Part shown: positions 9,405 to 18,990 of the stretch, piece by piece
Numbering within the stretch: position 1 is the stretch's first letter
Layout: every line of letters begins with the position of its first letter
Assembly (NCBI RefSeq): GCF_025146565.1
Contig: NZ_CP102258.1
Span: forward strand, 3,628,001 to 3,692,000
Direction: 5' to 3'
DNA: 64,000 bases
DNA from: Bacteroides eggerthii
GTDB taxonomy: Bacteria; Bacteroidota; Bacteroidia; Bacteroidales; Bacteroidaceae
Program-made: the position numbers and the translations under genes
The notes under the pieces: generated by a model
The model's database searches: none
What the model saw: the letters and a program-made list of their open reading frames with translations, nothing else
Told to the model about the DNA's origin: nothing

Positions 9405-10430
9405 ATGAAACGCATTCTACTATCTTGCCTTCTTATTCTCTTCATATACACTTTAAAAGCCCAGGATACACATCTGAATGATGTAGTGAACACACTGAAA
9501 GAACGCATCAGCCTGGCAGGTTACGCCCAAGTGGGATACACCTATGATGACGCCGGCGAAAAAGCCAGCAACACTTTCGACATCAAGCGAGTGATATTCA
9601 TGGCACGTGGAAAGATTACCGATAAATGGTCGTGCTACTTCATGTATAGCTTTGCCAATACCGGAAAGATACTGGAAGCCTATACGGAATATCAGTTCCT
9701 GCCCCAACTCACTGCCCGCATCGGACAGTTCAAAACGATGTATACTATCGAAAATCCTATGTCTCCCTGTTTTGTAGAACTGATAAACTGTTATTCACAG
9801 GCTGTCAACTATCTGGCAGGTATCAACGGAAGCGATCCCCTATATGGTTCAAACAGCGGTCGTGATATGGGAATACTTATTTATGGTGACCTTTTCAAGA
9901 AAAAGCTGAGCTATAACTTTGCAGTTATGAATGGACAAGGCATCAACCTGAAAGACAAAAACAATCAAAAAGATATAGTAGGCAGTTTAATGGTTCATCC
10001 GCTTGACTGGCTGTCAGTGGGTGGTTCGTTCATCAAAGGTAAGGGATGTGCAGTTGCCGCATCTTCCATCAATCCGGATATAGCCGCAGGCGATAGCTAC
10101 ACACGTAACCGCTGGTCGGCAGGCGCTACTATCCAAACAAAGCCTGTCAGTTTGCGTACTGAATACCTCGCCGGTAAGGACGGACACATAAAGAGTGACG
10201 GATACTATGCAACCGCCTCCATACATGTACTCCCTAAGTTTGACATTGTAGCATCCTACGACTACTTCAATAAGGACAAAGCACAGGATTACAAACAAAA
10301 TAATTATGTAGCCGGCGTACAATGGTGGTTCTATCCCAAATGCCGTTTGCAAGCACAATATACCTACTGCGATCCCCATAAAGGAGATAGTTCCAATCTG
10401 CTACAAGCACAGTTACAGGTTCGCTTCTGA
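9405..10430 (+). CDS. Phosphate-selective porin O/P-like outer-membrane protein
   Basis: 341 residues with a Sec signal peptide (1-19, ending KA/Q). The mature protein is rich in alternating aromatic/polar beta strands and ends with Phe, as outer-membrane barrels do. The segment TDKWSCYFMYSFANTGK and the later IGQFKTMYTIENPMSP match the OprO/OprP-type porin family, in which proteins form trimeric anion-selective barrels. Whether phosphate is the substrate in Bacteroides is not established by this sequence. No phosphate genes are adjacent. Confidence 0.82.
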   Translation: MKRILLSCLLILFIYTLKAQDTHLNDVVNTLKERISLAGYAQVGYTYDDAGEKASNTFDIKRVIFMARGKITDKWSCYFMYSFANTGKILEAYTEYQFLPQLTARIGQFKTMYTIENPMSPCFVELINCYSQAVNYLAGINGSDPLYGSNSGRDMGILIYGDLFKKKLSYNFAVMNGQGINLKDKNNQKDIVGSLMVHPLDWLSVGGSFIKGKGCAVAASSINPDIAAGDSYTRNRWSAGATIQTKPVSLRTEYLAGKDGHIKSDGYYATASIHVLPKFDIVASYDYFNKDKAQDYKQNNYVAGVQWWFYPKCRLQAQYTYCDPHKGDSSNLLQAQLQVRF

Positions 10431-10525
10431 ACAAGGTCTGTCCCTTTAGCTACGGAATGGAACGACAATTCTTTTAAGTCCTGAAGATGGTTAGAAGTAA
10501 CCGGAATATTTTGGCATCCTTTTTG

Positions 10526-10533
10526 TATATTTG
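10526..10533 (+). promoter_or_regulatory. Probable promoter -7 box of TPR gene
   Basis: TATATTTG, a consensus Bacteroidales -7 box, 31 bp before the ATG at 10565. Confidence 0.45.
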
Positions 10534-10564
10534 TAGGGTATAATCACTTAACGAATACAATCTT

Positions 10565-12760
10565 ATGAATGAGCAAGCCATACAAGAGCAATATCAACAT
10601 ATAGTCAGCCTACTGGAACAGAAGCGTTTGAAGGAAGCTCAGATACAACTGGAAGCCTTTCTATGGAAATGCAAAGACTGGACTCTTCATAGCCGTTTGG
10701 AACAGGCCAAAGTGTCCTACCAATATATGTTGCAGTACATGCGCCAGGGCATAAACGATCCGGAACGACAGAAGTTGTACCGACAGCTTCTGGCTGAAAC
10801 CTGGGAACTTGCCGAACAGACACGTATCAGTTTGCTTGATGAAAGCTCTACTCGTTATTACCACGCACTCCACAAGAACAAAAAGAATATGGCTGCCGGC
10901 TACGGTATGTCTTCCTGGCTGAAAGTGCTGGAATCTTTCCCCGATGATATGGCCGTTTGCCAACTTATGCCGGACAACAAACAAAGTTTGGACGGTGCAT
11001 TGCAGCGGCATGAAGAGACAGCCCAATATCTGTTCCTTACCACATGGGGAAACAGCAGCTGGAGTGCAGAAGAGGAAGTTGAGGCCAAAATGTATCTGAA
11101 CTCCGAGTTACTGCCGGCAAATGACTTATGCTTACTTACGGGAGCCATTCTGCTCAGTTTAATGGAATGTTTTGACCCGCGCAAATTCTCATGGTTACTG
11201 GACGCTGTTACACATGCCGACACACAAGTCAACCAGCGCGCTTTAGTAGTTATTGCCATTGTGTTGCATATACACTCCAACCGTCTGTGGCTATATCCCG
11301 AATTGGAAACAAGACTATCGCTTCTTAATGAGGACGGCAGTTTCGGTAAGCAATTAAACCGAATATATATCCAGTTGCTCCGCAGCCAAGAGACGGAAAA
11401 GATAGATAAGAAAATGCGTGAAGAAATCATCCCGGAGATGATGAAGAATGTATCTATCATGCGCAACATGAAATACGGTTTCGAAGAAAACATTGAGGAA
11501 AACGACCGCAACCCGGATTGGGAAAAAGCATTCGAAGAATCGGGACTGGGCGATAAGATACGTGAGATGAACGAGCTGCAACTGGAAGGAGCAGACGTAT
11601 ATATGAGCACATTCGCCCAACTCAAGAGCTATCCGTTCTTTCAGAATCCACACAACTGGTTCTATCCGTTTGACATGCAACACTCCAGCATTATACGGGA
11701 ATTCGGCCTGAAACCGACAGGAGAAAATGCCATTCTGTCCCTGATATTACAATCAGGCTTTTTCTGTAACAGCGATAAATATTCATTGTGTTTCACCATG
11801 GCGCATATTCCGCAGGCCCAACGCAATATGATGCTAAGTCAAATGACGTCACAGGACTTGAATGAGTTAATGGATCAAAGCAAGTCTTCCGGTCTGAGAC
11901 AGTATGCACAACGTCCGGACGTTATCAGTAACCAATACATACATGACCTATACCGTTTTTTCAAGCTAAGCCAGCGGCGTCATGAGTTCCGCGATATTTT
12001 CAAGGAAGAAATAGCCTTGCATCGCATCCCGGCACTAAAAAGTATTTTATACAAACCGGAATTACTGGTCACCATAGCCGATTTTCATTTCCATAAGGAA
12101 CATCCGGCAGAAGCATTGAACATTTACAAAGAAGTGACAGACATGAATTATGCCAATGCTGATATTTTTCAAAAGACCGGTTACTGTCTGCAAAAAGAGA
12201 AACGCTACAAAGAAGCCATCAGCGCTTACCGAAAAGCAGACGTACTGAAACCCGATCATGTATGGACTATCCGCCATCTCGCCACTTGTCATCGCCAGTT
12301 ACGCGATTTTGCAGCTGCATTGGAATATTACAAAAAGGTAGAAGCAATACAACCGGAAAATAAGAACGTCATATTCTTCATCGGTAGTTGTCTGGCAGAA
12401 CTGGAACGTTATGAAGAAGCCTTGCAAAGTTTCTTCAAACTGGATCTCATGGAAAACGACTGCATCAAGGCATGGCGTGCAATAGGCTGGTGCTCATTCG
12501 TCAGTGGGAAATTTGAACAAGCCATGAGATATTATGACAAAGTACTCGCCCTGAAACCAATTGCCACCGATTATCTCAATGCAGGACATGTGGCATTGGG
12601 ATTAGGAAACATAGGGAAAGCTGCTGAATTATATGGAAAAGCCACCGCAGAAAGCGGCAATCGGGAAGTTTTCCTTGAGATGTTCAATAAAGACAAAGAA
12701 ACCCTTATTAAGCTGGGCATAGACGAGAAAGATATTCCATTGATAAGAGACTTGGCTTAG
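10565..12760 (+). CDS. Large cytoplasmic TPR protein
   Basis: 731 residues, no signal peptide or membrane segment. The first ~480 residues are helical and of unknown fold. Residues ~500-700 contain about six tetratricopeptide repeats (for example AEALNIYKEVTDMNYANADI and FAAALEYYKKVEAIQPENK), which scaffold protein-protein contacts. The protein family is common in Bacteroidales as an uncharacterised tetratricopeptide protein; no enzymatic motif is visible. It stands alone with its own promoter box and converges on maf. Confidence 0.85.
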   Translation: MNEQAIQEQYQHIVSLLEQKRLKEAQIQLEAFLWKCKDWTLHSRLEQAKVSYQYMLQYMRQGINDPERQKLYRQLLAETWELAEQTRISLLDESSTRYYHALHKNKKNMAAGYGMSSWLKVLESFPDDMAVCQLMPDNKQSLDGALQRHEETAQYLFLTTWGNSSWSAEEEVEAKMYLNSELLPANDLCLLTGAILLSLMECFDPRKFSWLLDAVTHADTQVNQRALVVIAIVLHIHSNRLWLYPELETRLSLLNEDGSFGKQLNRIYIQLLRSQETEKIDKKMREEIIPEMMKNVSIMRNMKYGFEENIEENDRNPDWEKAFEESGLGDKIREMNELQLEGADVYMSTFAQLKSYPFFQNPHNWFYPFDMQHSSIIREFGLKPTGENAILSLILQSGFFCNSDKYSLCFTMAHIPQAQRNMMLSQMTSQDLNELMDQSKSSGLRQYAQRPDVISNQYIHDLYRFFKLSQRRHEFRDIFKEEIALHRIPALKSILYKPELLVTIADFHFHKEHPAEALNIYKEVTDMNYANADIFQKTGYCLQKEKRYKEAISAYRKADVLKPDHVWTIRHLATCHRQLRDFAAALEYYKKVEAIQPENKNVIFFIGSCLAELERYEEALQSFFKLDLMENDCIKAWRAIGWCSFVSGKFEQAMRYYDKVLALKPIATDYLNAGHVALGLGNIGKAAELYGKATAESGNREVFLEMFNKDKETLIKLGIDEKDIPLIRDLA

Positions 12761-12834
12761 GAAGGTGTGTCAAAACTAACATTAACTATCATTTTACTCT
12801 GTCATCAGAACCTCTTCTGTCTTTTTTTATTAAG

Positions 12835-12919
12835 GTATAGTCAGAGCGAAGCGAAGAATCTACTCTCTGTGTGAGTAGGAGAAGAGATGCTTCACTACGT
12901 TCTGCATGACAGACTATAC
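12835..12919. repeat. Intergenic stem-loop element between convergent genes
   Basis: The outer arms GTATAGTC (12835-12842) and GACTATAC (12912-12919) are perfect complements. Inside, GAAGAATCT faces AGATGCTTC with one mismatch, and TACTC/GAGTA closes the inner loop. The composition (GAGCGAAGCGAAGAATCT, then TGCTTCACTACGTTC) resembles dispersed palindromic intergenic elements I have seen in other genomes. It lies between the convergent TPR and maf genes and could end transcription from both sides. Confidence 0.6.
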
Positions 12920-12969
12920 ATTAGCGTAAGAAATAAAAGATATTTTGAGCGAAGCTAATGATAGGCTTG

Positions 12970-13572
12970 TCAGAGTTTTGACAACCTCCCTTCAATCAAA
13001 CAAAGCTCTTTATAAAGCCGTTGTACCGGCAGCCCCATAATGTTATAATAGCTACCCGATATATTCTCTACTCCAATAAAGCCAATCCACTCTTGTACAC
13101 CATAAGCTCCTGCTTTATCCATGGGTTGGAACTTATCTACGTAGTAAATAATTTCTTCTTCACTCAACTTAGAGAAACGCACTTCCGTCTGGGCTGAAAA
13201 ACTCCGCTGCCATTCTGTCGTAGTAATACAAACACCGGTAAACACTTCATGAGTGCGACCGGACATGTCACGCAACATACATAAAGCATCTTCCCTATCC
13301 TTTGGCTTTCCCAGTACCTTGCCATCCAACCAAACAATAGTATCGGCAGTTATCATCAGTTCGCCCGACTGCAACATATTCCGATAGGCATTCGCTTTTT
13401 CTTTTGCTATATAGAGAGGGATATCCGCTCCTCGTAATGTATCAGGATACGACTCATCCACATCCGGCAACGTACGTATTTCATAGTCAACTCCAAGCCC
13501 GGACAGCAATTCTTTTCGACGCGGAGAGTTGGAAGCAAGTATCACTTTATATTTCTTGAGATTATCTAACAT
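12970..13572 (-). CDS. maf: Maf-type nucleoside triphosphate pyrophosphatase
   Basis: 200 residues. The signature ASNSPRRKELL lies at residues 13-23, with ITADTIV and LGKPKDREDA further on, the active-site elements of Maf/HAM1-fold enzymes. The family hydrolyses dTTP, UTP or modified nucleotides to monophosphates and is linked to septum formation control. It is the last gene of a five-gene leftward operon, 52 bp after the KdsC-like gene. Confidence 0.95.
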   Translation of the reverse strand: MLDNLKKYKVILASNSPRRKELLSGLGVDYEIRTLPDVDESYPDTLRGADIPLYIAKEKANAYRNMLQSGELMITADTIVWLDGKVLGKPKDREDALCMLRDMSGRTHEVFTGVCITTTEWQRSFSAQTEVRFSKLSEEEIIYYVDKFQPMDKAGAYGVQEWIGFIGVENISGSYYNIMGLPVQRLYKELCLIEGRLSKL

Positions 13573-13624
13573 GACGCTAATATGAGTTATAAGTTATGAA
13601 TTGCGAGTTTTCATCCGATAAGAA

Positions 13625-14155
13625 TTACCAGCCAAAGGCTTTCTCATCTGCCATCCAGAGACCTTTTACTTTAAGGAACTGCTCTATAACGTCACGTCCG
13701 CAGCCATATCCTCCGGCCTTGTAAGAAATATAGCGGGCAACAGATTTCACTTCAGGAGCAGCATCATTCGGACAACAAGGCAAGCCGCAAGTACTCATTA
13801 CTTCAATATCGGGAATATCATCACCTACGTATAATATTTCCTCATCCTGCAAACCATAACGGTCACGAAAGTCACGATAGTCATGTATCTTAACAGAAGA
13901 ACCCATATAGATATTTTCGGCCGGTATCCCCAAAGCAAGGAAACGCCTGCGCACAGCCTCTGTACGTCCACCTGTAATAATAGCTAATGGAATCTCGTGC
14001 TTGGCAGCCAGATGCAATGCATAGCCATCTTTTATGTTTACCGTACGCAACGGTTCGCCGTCCGTACTCATCGGGATAACATTAGCACTTAATACCCCAT
14101 CCACATCAAAAGCAAGGGCTTTTATCTTATTCAAATCATAATTGATTGTACTCAT
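13625..14155 (-). CDS. KdsC-like HAD phosphatase (KDO-8-phosphate phosphatase type)
   Basis: 176 residues. HAD motif I is [12 protein letters not shown] (nucleophile and acid Asp), motif II is IITGG, and motif IV is [12 protein letters not shown]. Cap-less size and these motifs match KdsC, which releases phosphate from 3-deoxy-D-manno-octulosonate 8-phosphate during lipid A/KDO synthesis. It is 21 bp from the upstream oxidoreductase gene in the same operon. A related sugar-acid phosphatase role is possible, since the start lacks kdsB or lpx neighbours. Confidence 0.88.
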   Translation of the reverse strand: MSTINYDLNKIKALAFDVDGVLSANVIPMSTDGEPLRTVNIKDGYALHLAAKHEIPLAIITGGRTEAVRRRFLALGIPAENIYMGSSVKIHDYRDFRDRYGLQDEEILYVGDDIPDIEVMSTCGLPCCPNDAAPEVKSVARYISYKAGGYGCGRDVIEQFLKVKGLWMADEKAFGW

Positions 14156-14176
14156 ATACCATTGTTTTCTTAAAGG

Positions 14177-14968
14177 TTAGCTGTTTTGCCGATGTATGCT
14201 TTCGCTAATCAGCCTGTATAGTTCCTGCATTTCCGGCTCATCGGAAAGCATCTGCAGATGATTATTGATGACATTTTCATCGTAACGTATGGCAGGCCCT
14301 GTTTGCGCAAGGTGTGGTTCAATCTCGTGTACTTTGCGGGCAGTCTCATCTATCAGAGGCAGCATTATCTCAAAAGGAAGTTGATGCTTCTTCAAAAGCC
14401 CGGCAGCAAGAGCATACATATGATTTGTAAAATTACAAGTGAAGACTGCCGCCAAATGCAGGTTCTTGCGTTGCTCGGAAGTTGCCTCATAGACTTGCTT
14501 TGACAGTACGGAAGCAACGGCTTTCAGAAACCGAGTATCTGCTTCAGAATTACTTTCCACGAAAATCGGTATATGCTGAAAATCAACTACACGCTGTTTA
14601 CTAAATGTCTGCATAGGATAAAGCACCCCATACCGGTTCACTTTATCCGCCCAAACATCCATGGGAATACTACCGGCAGTATGTACCCATAAGGCATTTT
14701 CTTTTCCGGCAACAATTTCGGGCAGCAGTTGCACAAACGCCGCATCTTTCAGAGAAACAATATATAACTGAGCATCCGTAACCACAGACGACAAGTCAGT
14801 TGTATAAGTAGCCTCCACTACCTGCGCCAATGCCCGCGCCGACTCTTCTGTACGGCTATAAACCTGAATGATGCGAAATCCGTTATCATAAAGTGCCTTT
14901 GCCAAATTCGTCGCCAAATTTCCGGCTCCAATAAATACAATAGATGTATCTTCTATACTTCTCCTCAT
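14177..14968 (-). CDS. Rossmann-fold DUF2520 oxidoreductase-like protein
   Basis: 263 residues from the ATG at 14968 (MRRSIEDTS). An upstream GTG at 15001 is in frame but lies inside the preceding gene; the ATG starts directly after that gene's TAA, so I prefer it. The N-terminus has a dinucleotide-binding GAGNLATNLAKAL motif. The C-terminal helical half (HLAAVFTCNFTNHMYALA) resembles the dimerisation domain of pyrroline-5-carboxylate reductase/F420-type oxidoreductases. The reaction is unknown. It sits in a conserved-looking operon with kdsC-like and maf. Confidence 0.85.
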   Translation of the reverse strand: MRRSIEDTSIVFIGAGNLATNLAKALYDNGFRIIQVYSRTEESARALAQVVEATYTTDLSSVVTDAQLYIVSLKDAAFVQLLPEIVAGKENALWVHTAGSIPMDVWADKVNRYGVLYPMQTFSKQRVVDFQHIPIFVESNSEADTRFLKAVASVLSKQVYEATSEQRKNLHLAAVFTCNFTNHMYALAAGLLKKHQLPFEIMLPLIDETARKVHEIEPHLAQTGPAIRYDENVINNHLQMLSDEPEMQELYRLISESIHRQNS

Positions 14969-14969
14969 T

Positions 14970-15305
14970 TTATCTTGTAGATACCAAATATAATATACCA
15001 CCTACGACCAATAACGCTATCGGCAACAAATAAGCCGACATTGTGCCAAGCAAAGCCGTTATCAACCCAAAGTTTAATATCAACCACAGCCCTATCAATA
15101 CCAATCCTACCGATTTATCGTGCTTGAACAATAAAAAGATAATCGCCGTATAAAGTAGAAAATTATCCCTATTCATCACCCACGACAAACCTAATGTAGA
15201 AAAATGCAATAATTTATCTGCCAGATAAAGCACGCCAAATACAATCAGCGTGATAGCCGTAGCCTTATATGTATCCTTATTATTGTTTGCCTTTGCCGCA
15301 CTCAC
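14970..15305 (-). CDS. Small integral membrane protein
   Basis: 111 residues with about four hydrophobic segments (ATAITLIVFGVLYLADKLL, FLLYTAIIFLLF, VGLVLIGLWLILNFGLI, YLLPIALLVVGGILYLV). No charged catalytic motif is visible. It is packed 2 bp after the nitroreductase stop and 1 bp before the next start, so it is clearly in the operon. I do not recognise a function. Confidence 0.8.
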   Translation of the reverse strand: MSAAKANNNKDTYKATAITLIVFGVLYLADKLLHFSTLGLSWVMNRDNFLLYTAIIFLLFKHDKSVGLVLIGLWLILNFGLITALLGTMSAYLLPIALLVVGGILYLVSTR

Positions 15306-15307
15306 CG

Positions 15308-15844
15308 TTACTTTCCTCCATATTTATTAAGGTGAATCTTTTCCCATTGCAAATTGTCTTCATTGAAAGGCTTGCGCTCCATGCCTTTATGGCCTATGGC
15401 TATGATGCTAAGGGCCTGCAACTGCAAAGGTATATCAAGTACATCATGTACATATTCGTTAGAAGATATTCCGGACACCGCAAAACGTTCACGAAGCTGC
15501 ACCCAGCAACTACCCAATCCCATATCTTCTGCCTGAAGTTGCAGGTAAATGGAAGCGATAGCAGCATCTTCTATCCAAACATCACTTACCAACGGGTCGG
15601 CGGTTACAACCACAGCCAATGCAGCATCTGCAATGAATTGTGAAGCCTGCTCTTTACAGAGCGATAGTTTTTTCAATGTATCCTTATCATCCACCACAAT
15701 AAACTGCCATGCATTACTACGTTTGGAAGTAGGAGCCATTAATGCGGCTTTCATCAATGTAACCACTTGCTCTTGTGTCAGTTCCTCTTCCGTAAACTTC
15801 CGCATGCTGCGACGGGCTTTTATCAATTCACTAAAACTTTCCAT
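15308..15844 (-). CDS. Nitroreductase-family FMN oxidoreductase
   Basis: 178 residues. The N-terminal RRSMRKFTEEELTQEQ followed by ALMAPTSKRSNAWQFIVV is the FMN-binding signature of NADH/NADPH nitroreductases; MGLGSCWVQLRERF and LQALSIIAIGHKGMERKP complete the fold. These cytoplasmic dimers use flavin to reduce nitroaromatics, quinones or unknown substrates. It is the first gene of the leftward five-gene operon; a TATCTTTG -7 box lies upstream at 15889-15896 on the minus strand. Confidence 0.92.
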   Translation of the reverse strand: MESFSELIKARRSMRKFTEEELTQEQVVTLMKAALMAPTSKRSNAWQFIVVDDKDTLKKLSLCKEQASQFIADAALAVVVTADPLVSDVWIEDAAIASIYLQLQAEDMGLGSCWVQLRERFAVSGISSNEYVHDVLDIPLQLQALSIIAIGHKGMERKPFNEDNLQWEKIHLNKYGGK

Positions 15845-15888
15845 ATATGTATATCGTTTAGAAATGAATACTTTATTGTTAAGCTATG

Positions 15889-15918
15889 CAAAGATACAAG
15901 ATTATTTTTTTAAATTTG
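15889..15918. promoter_or_regulatory. Divergent promoter pair (nitroreductase operon / FemAB-like gene)
   Basis: CAAAGATA at 15889-15896 reads TATCTTTG on the minus strand, 45 bp before the nitroreductase start. TAAATTTG at 15911-15918 is a plus-strand -7 box only 5 bp before the ATG at 15924. The two core promoters lie back to back. Confidence 0.5.
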
Positions 15919-15923
15919 CAGCA

Positions 15924-16907
15924 ATGCCCTTGAAACTAACGACATATTACCAGGGGAACCAGATTCCCAAACTACCGGGAACCAATACATTCCACTCTAC
16001 GGAATTGTTTCACATCTACGAAGCGACTCCGGGATATACTCCTTTGCTTATTGTAGCATCGGAAAACGGAGTACCTGTTGCCAAACTACTTGCCGCCATA
16101 CGAAAAAGTGTACGCTTATTTCCACCCTCCATTATCAAACGATGTGAAGTATATGGTACAGGAGAGTATTTTGATGAAACAATCAACAAGGAAGCTGTTT
16201 TCAGTGATATGTTACAACGGCTTACAGATGAAGCCCTTCGGGATGCATTTCTTATTGAGTTCCGTAACTTGGAAAACTCACTGTTTGGTTACAAAGTATT
16301 CCGCAATAACCAGTACTTTGCTATCAACTGGCTACGTGTCCGCAACTCTCTGCATAATGTAGAACAAGCAGAGGTCCGTTTCAGTCCTTCACGTATCCGC
16401 CAAATCAAAAAAGGATTAAAGAACGGAGCAAAAGTCAAAGAAGCACATACCCCGGAAGAAATCCATGCATTTGCAAAAATGCTACACCATAATTACTCAG
16501 CCAAAATACGGCGTCATTTTCCCAGCATGGACTTTTTCCAACAGTTAGAAAAACAAATGACATTAAGTCGGCAGAGCCGTATTTTTATTGTAACCTATAA
16601 AGAGAAGATAATTGGTGGAAGTGCCTGTATTTATTCCGACGACAATGCATACCTCTGGTTCTCCGGCGGCATGCGTAAGACCTACGCTTTGCAATATCCT
16701 GGAATCCTCGCGGTCTGGCAAGCGTTGCATGATGCCAAAGAGCGCGGCTACCGACATCTGGAATTTATGGATGTAGGGTTACCTTTCCGCAGACATGGAT
16801 ACCGCGAATTTGTACTTCGGTTTGGCGGAAAACAAATCAGCACCCGTCGCTGGTTCCGCTTTCGATGGGAATGGCTGAACAGGGTGCTGATAAAGATATA
16901 TGAGTAA
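15924..16907 (+). CDS. FemAB/GNAT-like acyltransferase
   Basis: 327 residues from the ATG at 15924; the frame stays open upstream to 15549, but that part is antisense to the nitroreductase and begins after its promoter, so it is rejected. The first half contains IKRCEVYGTGEYFDE; the second half (RIFIVTYKEKIIGGSACIYSD, AYLWFSGGMRKTY, HLEFMDVGLPF) is the acetyltransferase-like fold of the FemAB/peptidoglycan-bridge or lipid-acyltransferase group. Substrate unknown. It converges on the GH13 gene with only 5 bp between stops. Confidence 0.82.
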   Translation: MPLKLTTYYQGNQIPKLPGTNTFHSTELFHIYEATPGYTPLLIVASENGVPVAKLLAAIRKSVRLFPPSIIKRCEVYGTGEYFDETINKEAVFSDMLQRLTDEALRDAFLIEFRNLENSLFGYKVFRNNQYFAINWLRVRNSLHNVEQAEVRFSPSRIRQIKKGLKNGAKVKEAHTPEEIHAFAKMLHHNYSAKIRRHFPSMDFFQQLEKQMTLSRQSRIFIVTYKEKIIGGSACIYSDDNAYLWFSGGMRKTYALQYPGILAVWQALHDAKERGYRHLEFMDVGLPFRRHGYREFVLRFGGKQISTRRWFRFRWEWLNRVLIKIYE

Positions 16908-16912
16908 ACGGA

Positions 16913-18958
16913 CTATTGAGCTATTTTATAGACTACTGACGAATATCCCCCTAATCGTATGGAAGTATCATCCCCGTCTTTGACCTGAACTGTTCCTGAT
17001 ACACCGACTGTTTTTTCGATATTATCCGTCAATGACAACTCAACGGATGCATTTCCAAAATTATGAAGAACAAGCATTTTTTCATTATCTTTTGTCATAT
17101 ACCATGCAGCAATGCTCTTGTACTTTTCGTTCGATTCGTTATATACCGCATGCTTTGTCATTATACCTTGTGCCAAAGACGGATAGGTATTACGCAAACG
17201 GATAAAAGAGATATAAGTATTCAACAACGAATTTGCATTTTCCTTCTGTTCTGTCACAGATTTTATGTTCGAAGCCACAGTAGCATCGATCTTATCTGTA
17301 TAGGAAGTAGTGTAATTATCTCCCCACAGCATCGGACTACGTACATATTCATCCGCCTTTTCTTTCGTTCCGTAGATTCCCAATTCTTCCCCATAATAAA
17401 TATAGGGCTCACCCGGTGCGGTGAGTAATACGACAGCCGCAAGTTTACACTTTGCCTCTGATTTTCCCAGTTTGGATGCAGTACGGTCCTCATCATGGTT
17501 GGATAATTTGGTAGCTTCTATGTAATCGGTACGGTATCTCGCATATTTCTGTTGGAAAGAAAGTATATCTTTCGCAAAATAACAACCTGTAGAGTTGGCA
17601 ATCGCCCAATCCAGTTTATACCAAAAGTCAAACTCAAACAATGCTGGGAGTCCTTGATAATAAGGTGCAACCTCGTCGCTGCCCGAAAGGACTTCGCCTA
17701 CGATATAAATGTCATCTGTATGTCCTTTCGCTTTATAATATGCATTCATATCATCATAGAACATTTTTAGGAAACGAGGATTCTCATCCGAAGTGGCACT
17801 GTGATAAATATGCTTCACCGCATCCAAACGGAATCCGTCAATTCCCCTGTCTATCCATTTTTTTGCAGCAGCGGATATTGCTTTATATGCCGGAGAGTCG
17901 GCTGCATCGTCAATAGCACCGTAATTAAGGTCGGCAAACCAATCCGTTTGGAAATGAGAATGAAAATACCATGCTTCAACCGATGCAAACAGAATGTCCT
18001 CAGGAGTCGTATTACTCAAAGTAAAAGCCTTCCCCAACTGTATTTTACTGGCTTTGGACGGAGCACCATACTTCGTTCCATTGTCCCATGAAGTATTACT
18101 TGTCCGGATTAAAAAGCCCCAATCCGTATCAAGATCAACCGTTAACTCATACTTATTATTATCTTTCGCATAGAATTTCTTGCAAATGCCTTCACCATAA
18201 TACAAATACTTGGCACCTTGCGTGGCTACGTCTGCATTATCCACATCTGGTGTATCCCCTTCTGTAACTGTTATTGTGGGGCTTGCAGCATTAGACCAGT
18301 CGAGTACAAACTTATAACATCCTTTCATGGCATCACCTATACCGGCCGAAAACCATTCGCCTGCATTATATCCCATAGAACTTTCCCGCTTTATCATCGG
18401 AATCTTACCGGCAGTAATATCTGATTTCGGGTCTTGTGAGAAGATGTAATAGTCACGGTAAGTATTATCCGGAGAGGTCTTAGCTTCCTTAAACCAAGGA
18501 TGGGCACTCCCCGTATGATTCATCACATAATCCAGATAAATTTTAATACCGAGATTATGGGCTTTAGCAACCAACTCTTCAAAATCGGCCATTGTTCCAT
18601 ATTGCGGATTCAGCCCCGAATAGTCTGTCACATCATATCCATGATATGACATAGCCGGATGAATAGGCGATAGCCAGATGGCCTTTATTCCTAAATCAGC
18701 GAGGTAATCCAGTTTTGTAATAAGCCCTCTGATATCTCCGCATTTATCACCGTCACTGTCTGCGAAAGAGTATACCAGCAACTGATAAGATATATCCGCT
18801 CGCTTTTCACCATCCCAGTTGGCGGAAGATGCCGTAACATCTATCCAACTATCGTCGTCATTGCCATTTCCACCACCAACTTCATCATCACTACATGCAA
18901 TGAAGCAAAAAGGAATTATCCAAAACAAAAAAAGAAGAAGTAATTTTACTTTTTTCAT
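16913..18958 (-). CDS. SusG-like GH13 alpha-amylase lipoprotein
   Basis: 681 residues, close to SusG of B. thetaiotaomicron. A lipobox (FCFIAC, Cys22) followed by acidic SDDE predicts surface lipoprotein export. GH13 motifs are intact: nucleophile Asp379 in GFRLDAVKH, acid Glu422 in VGEVL, and Asp489 in NHDEDR. Residues ~215-345 form an insertion in the catalytic barrel with Trp/Tyr-rich strands, at the place of the starch-binding CBM58 of SusG. It cuts alpha-1,4 glucans at the cell surface for the SusCD pair. It is the last gene of the leftward sus-type operon and follows a terminator-like hairpin. Confidence 0.95.
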   Translation of the reverse strand: MKKVKLLLLFLFWIIPFCFIACSDDEVGGGNGNDDDSWIDVTASSANWDGEKRADISYQLLVYSFADSDGDKCGDIRGLITKLDYLADLGIKAIWLSPIHPAMSYHGYDVTDYSGLNPQYGTMADFEELVAKAHNLGIKIYLDYVMNHTGSAHPWFKEAKTSPDNTYRDYYIFSQDPKSDITAGKIPMIKRESSMGYNAGEWFSAGIGDAMKGCYKFVLDWSNAASPTITVTEGDTPDVDNADVATQGAKYLYYGEGICKKFYAKDNNKYELTVDLDTDWGFLIRTSNTSWDNGTKYGAPSKASKIQLGKAFTLSNTTPEDILFASVEAWYFHSHFQTDWFADLNYGAIDDAADSPAYKAISAAAKKWIDRGIDGFRLDAVKHIYHSATSDENPRFLKMFYDDMNAYYKAKGHTDDIYIVGEVLSGSDEVAPYYQGLPALFEFDFWYKLDWAIANSTGCYFAKDILSFQQKYARYRTDYIEATKLSNHDEDRTASKLGKSEAKCKLAAVVLLTAPGEPYIYYGEELGIYGTKEKADEYVRSPMLWGDNYTTSYTDKIDATVASNIKSVTEQKENANSLLNTYISFIRLRNTYPSLAQGIMTKHAVYNESNEKYKSIAAWYMTKDNEKMLVLHNFGNASVELSLTDNIEKTVGVSGTVQVKDGDDTSIRLGGYSSVVYKIAQ

Positions 18959-18990
18959 ATCATTAGATTTTTCTATTTGAAACTAATCTC

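Noticed and set aside
15549..15923. 125-codon N-terminal extension of the FemAB-like frame
   Set aside because: It is antisense to the nitroreductase and precedes the -7 box; similarity to the family begins at 15924.
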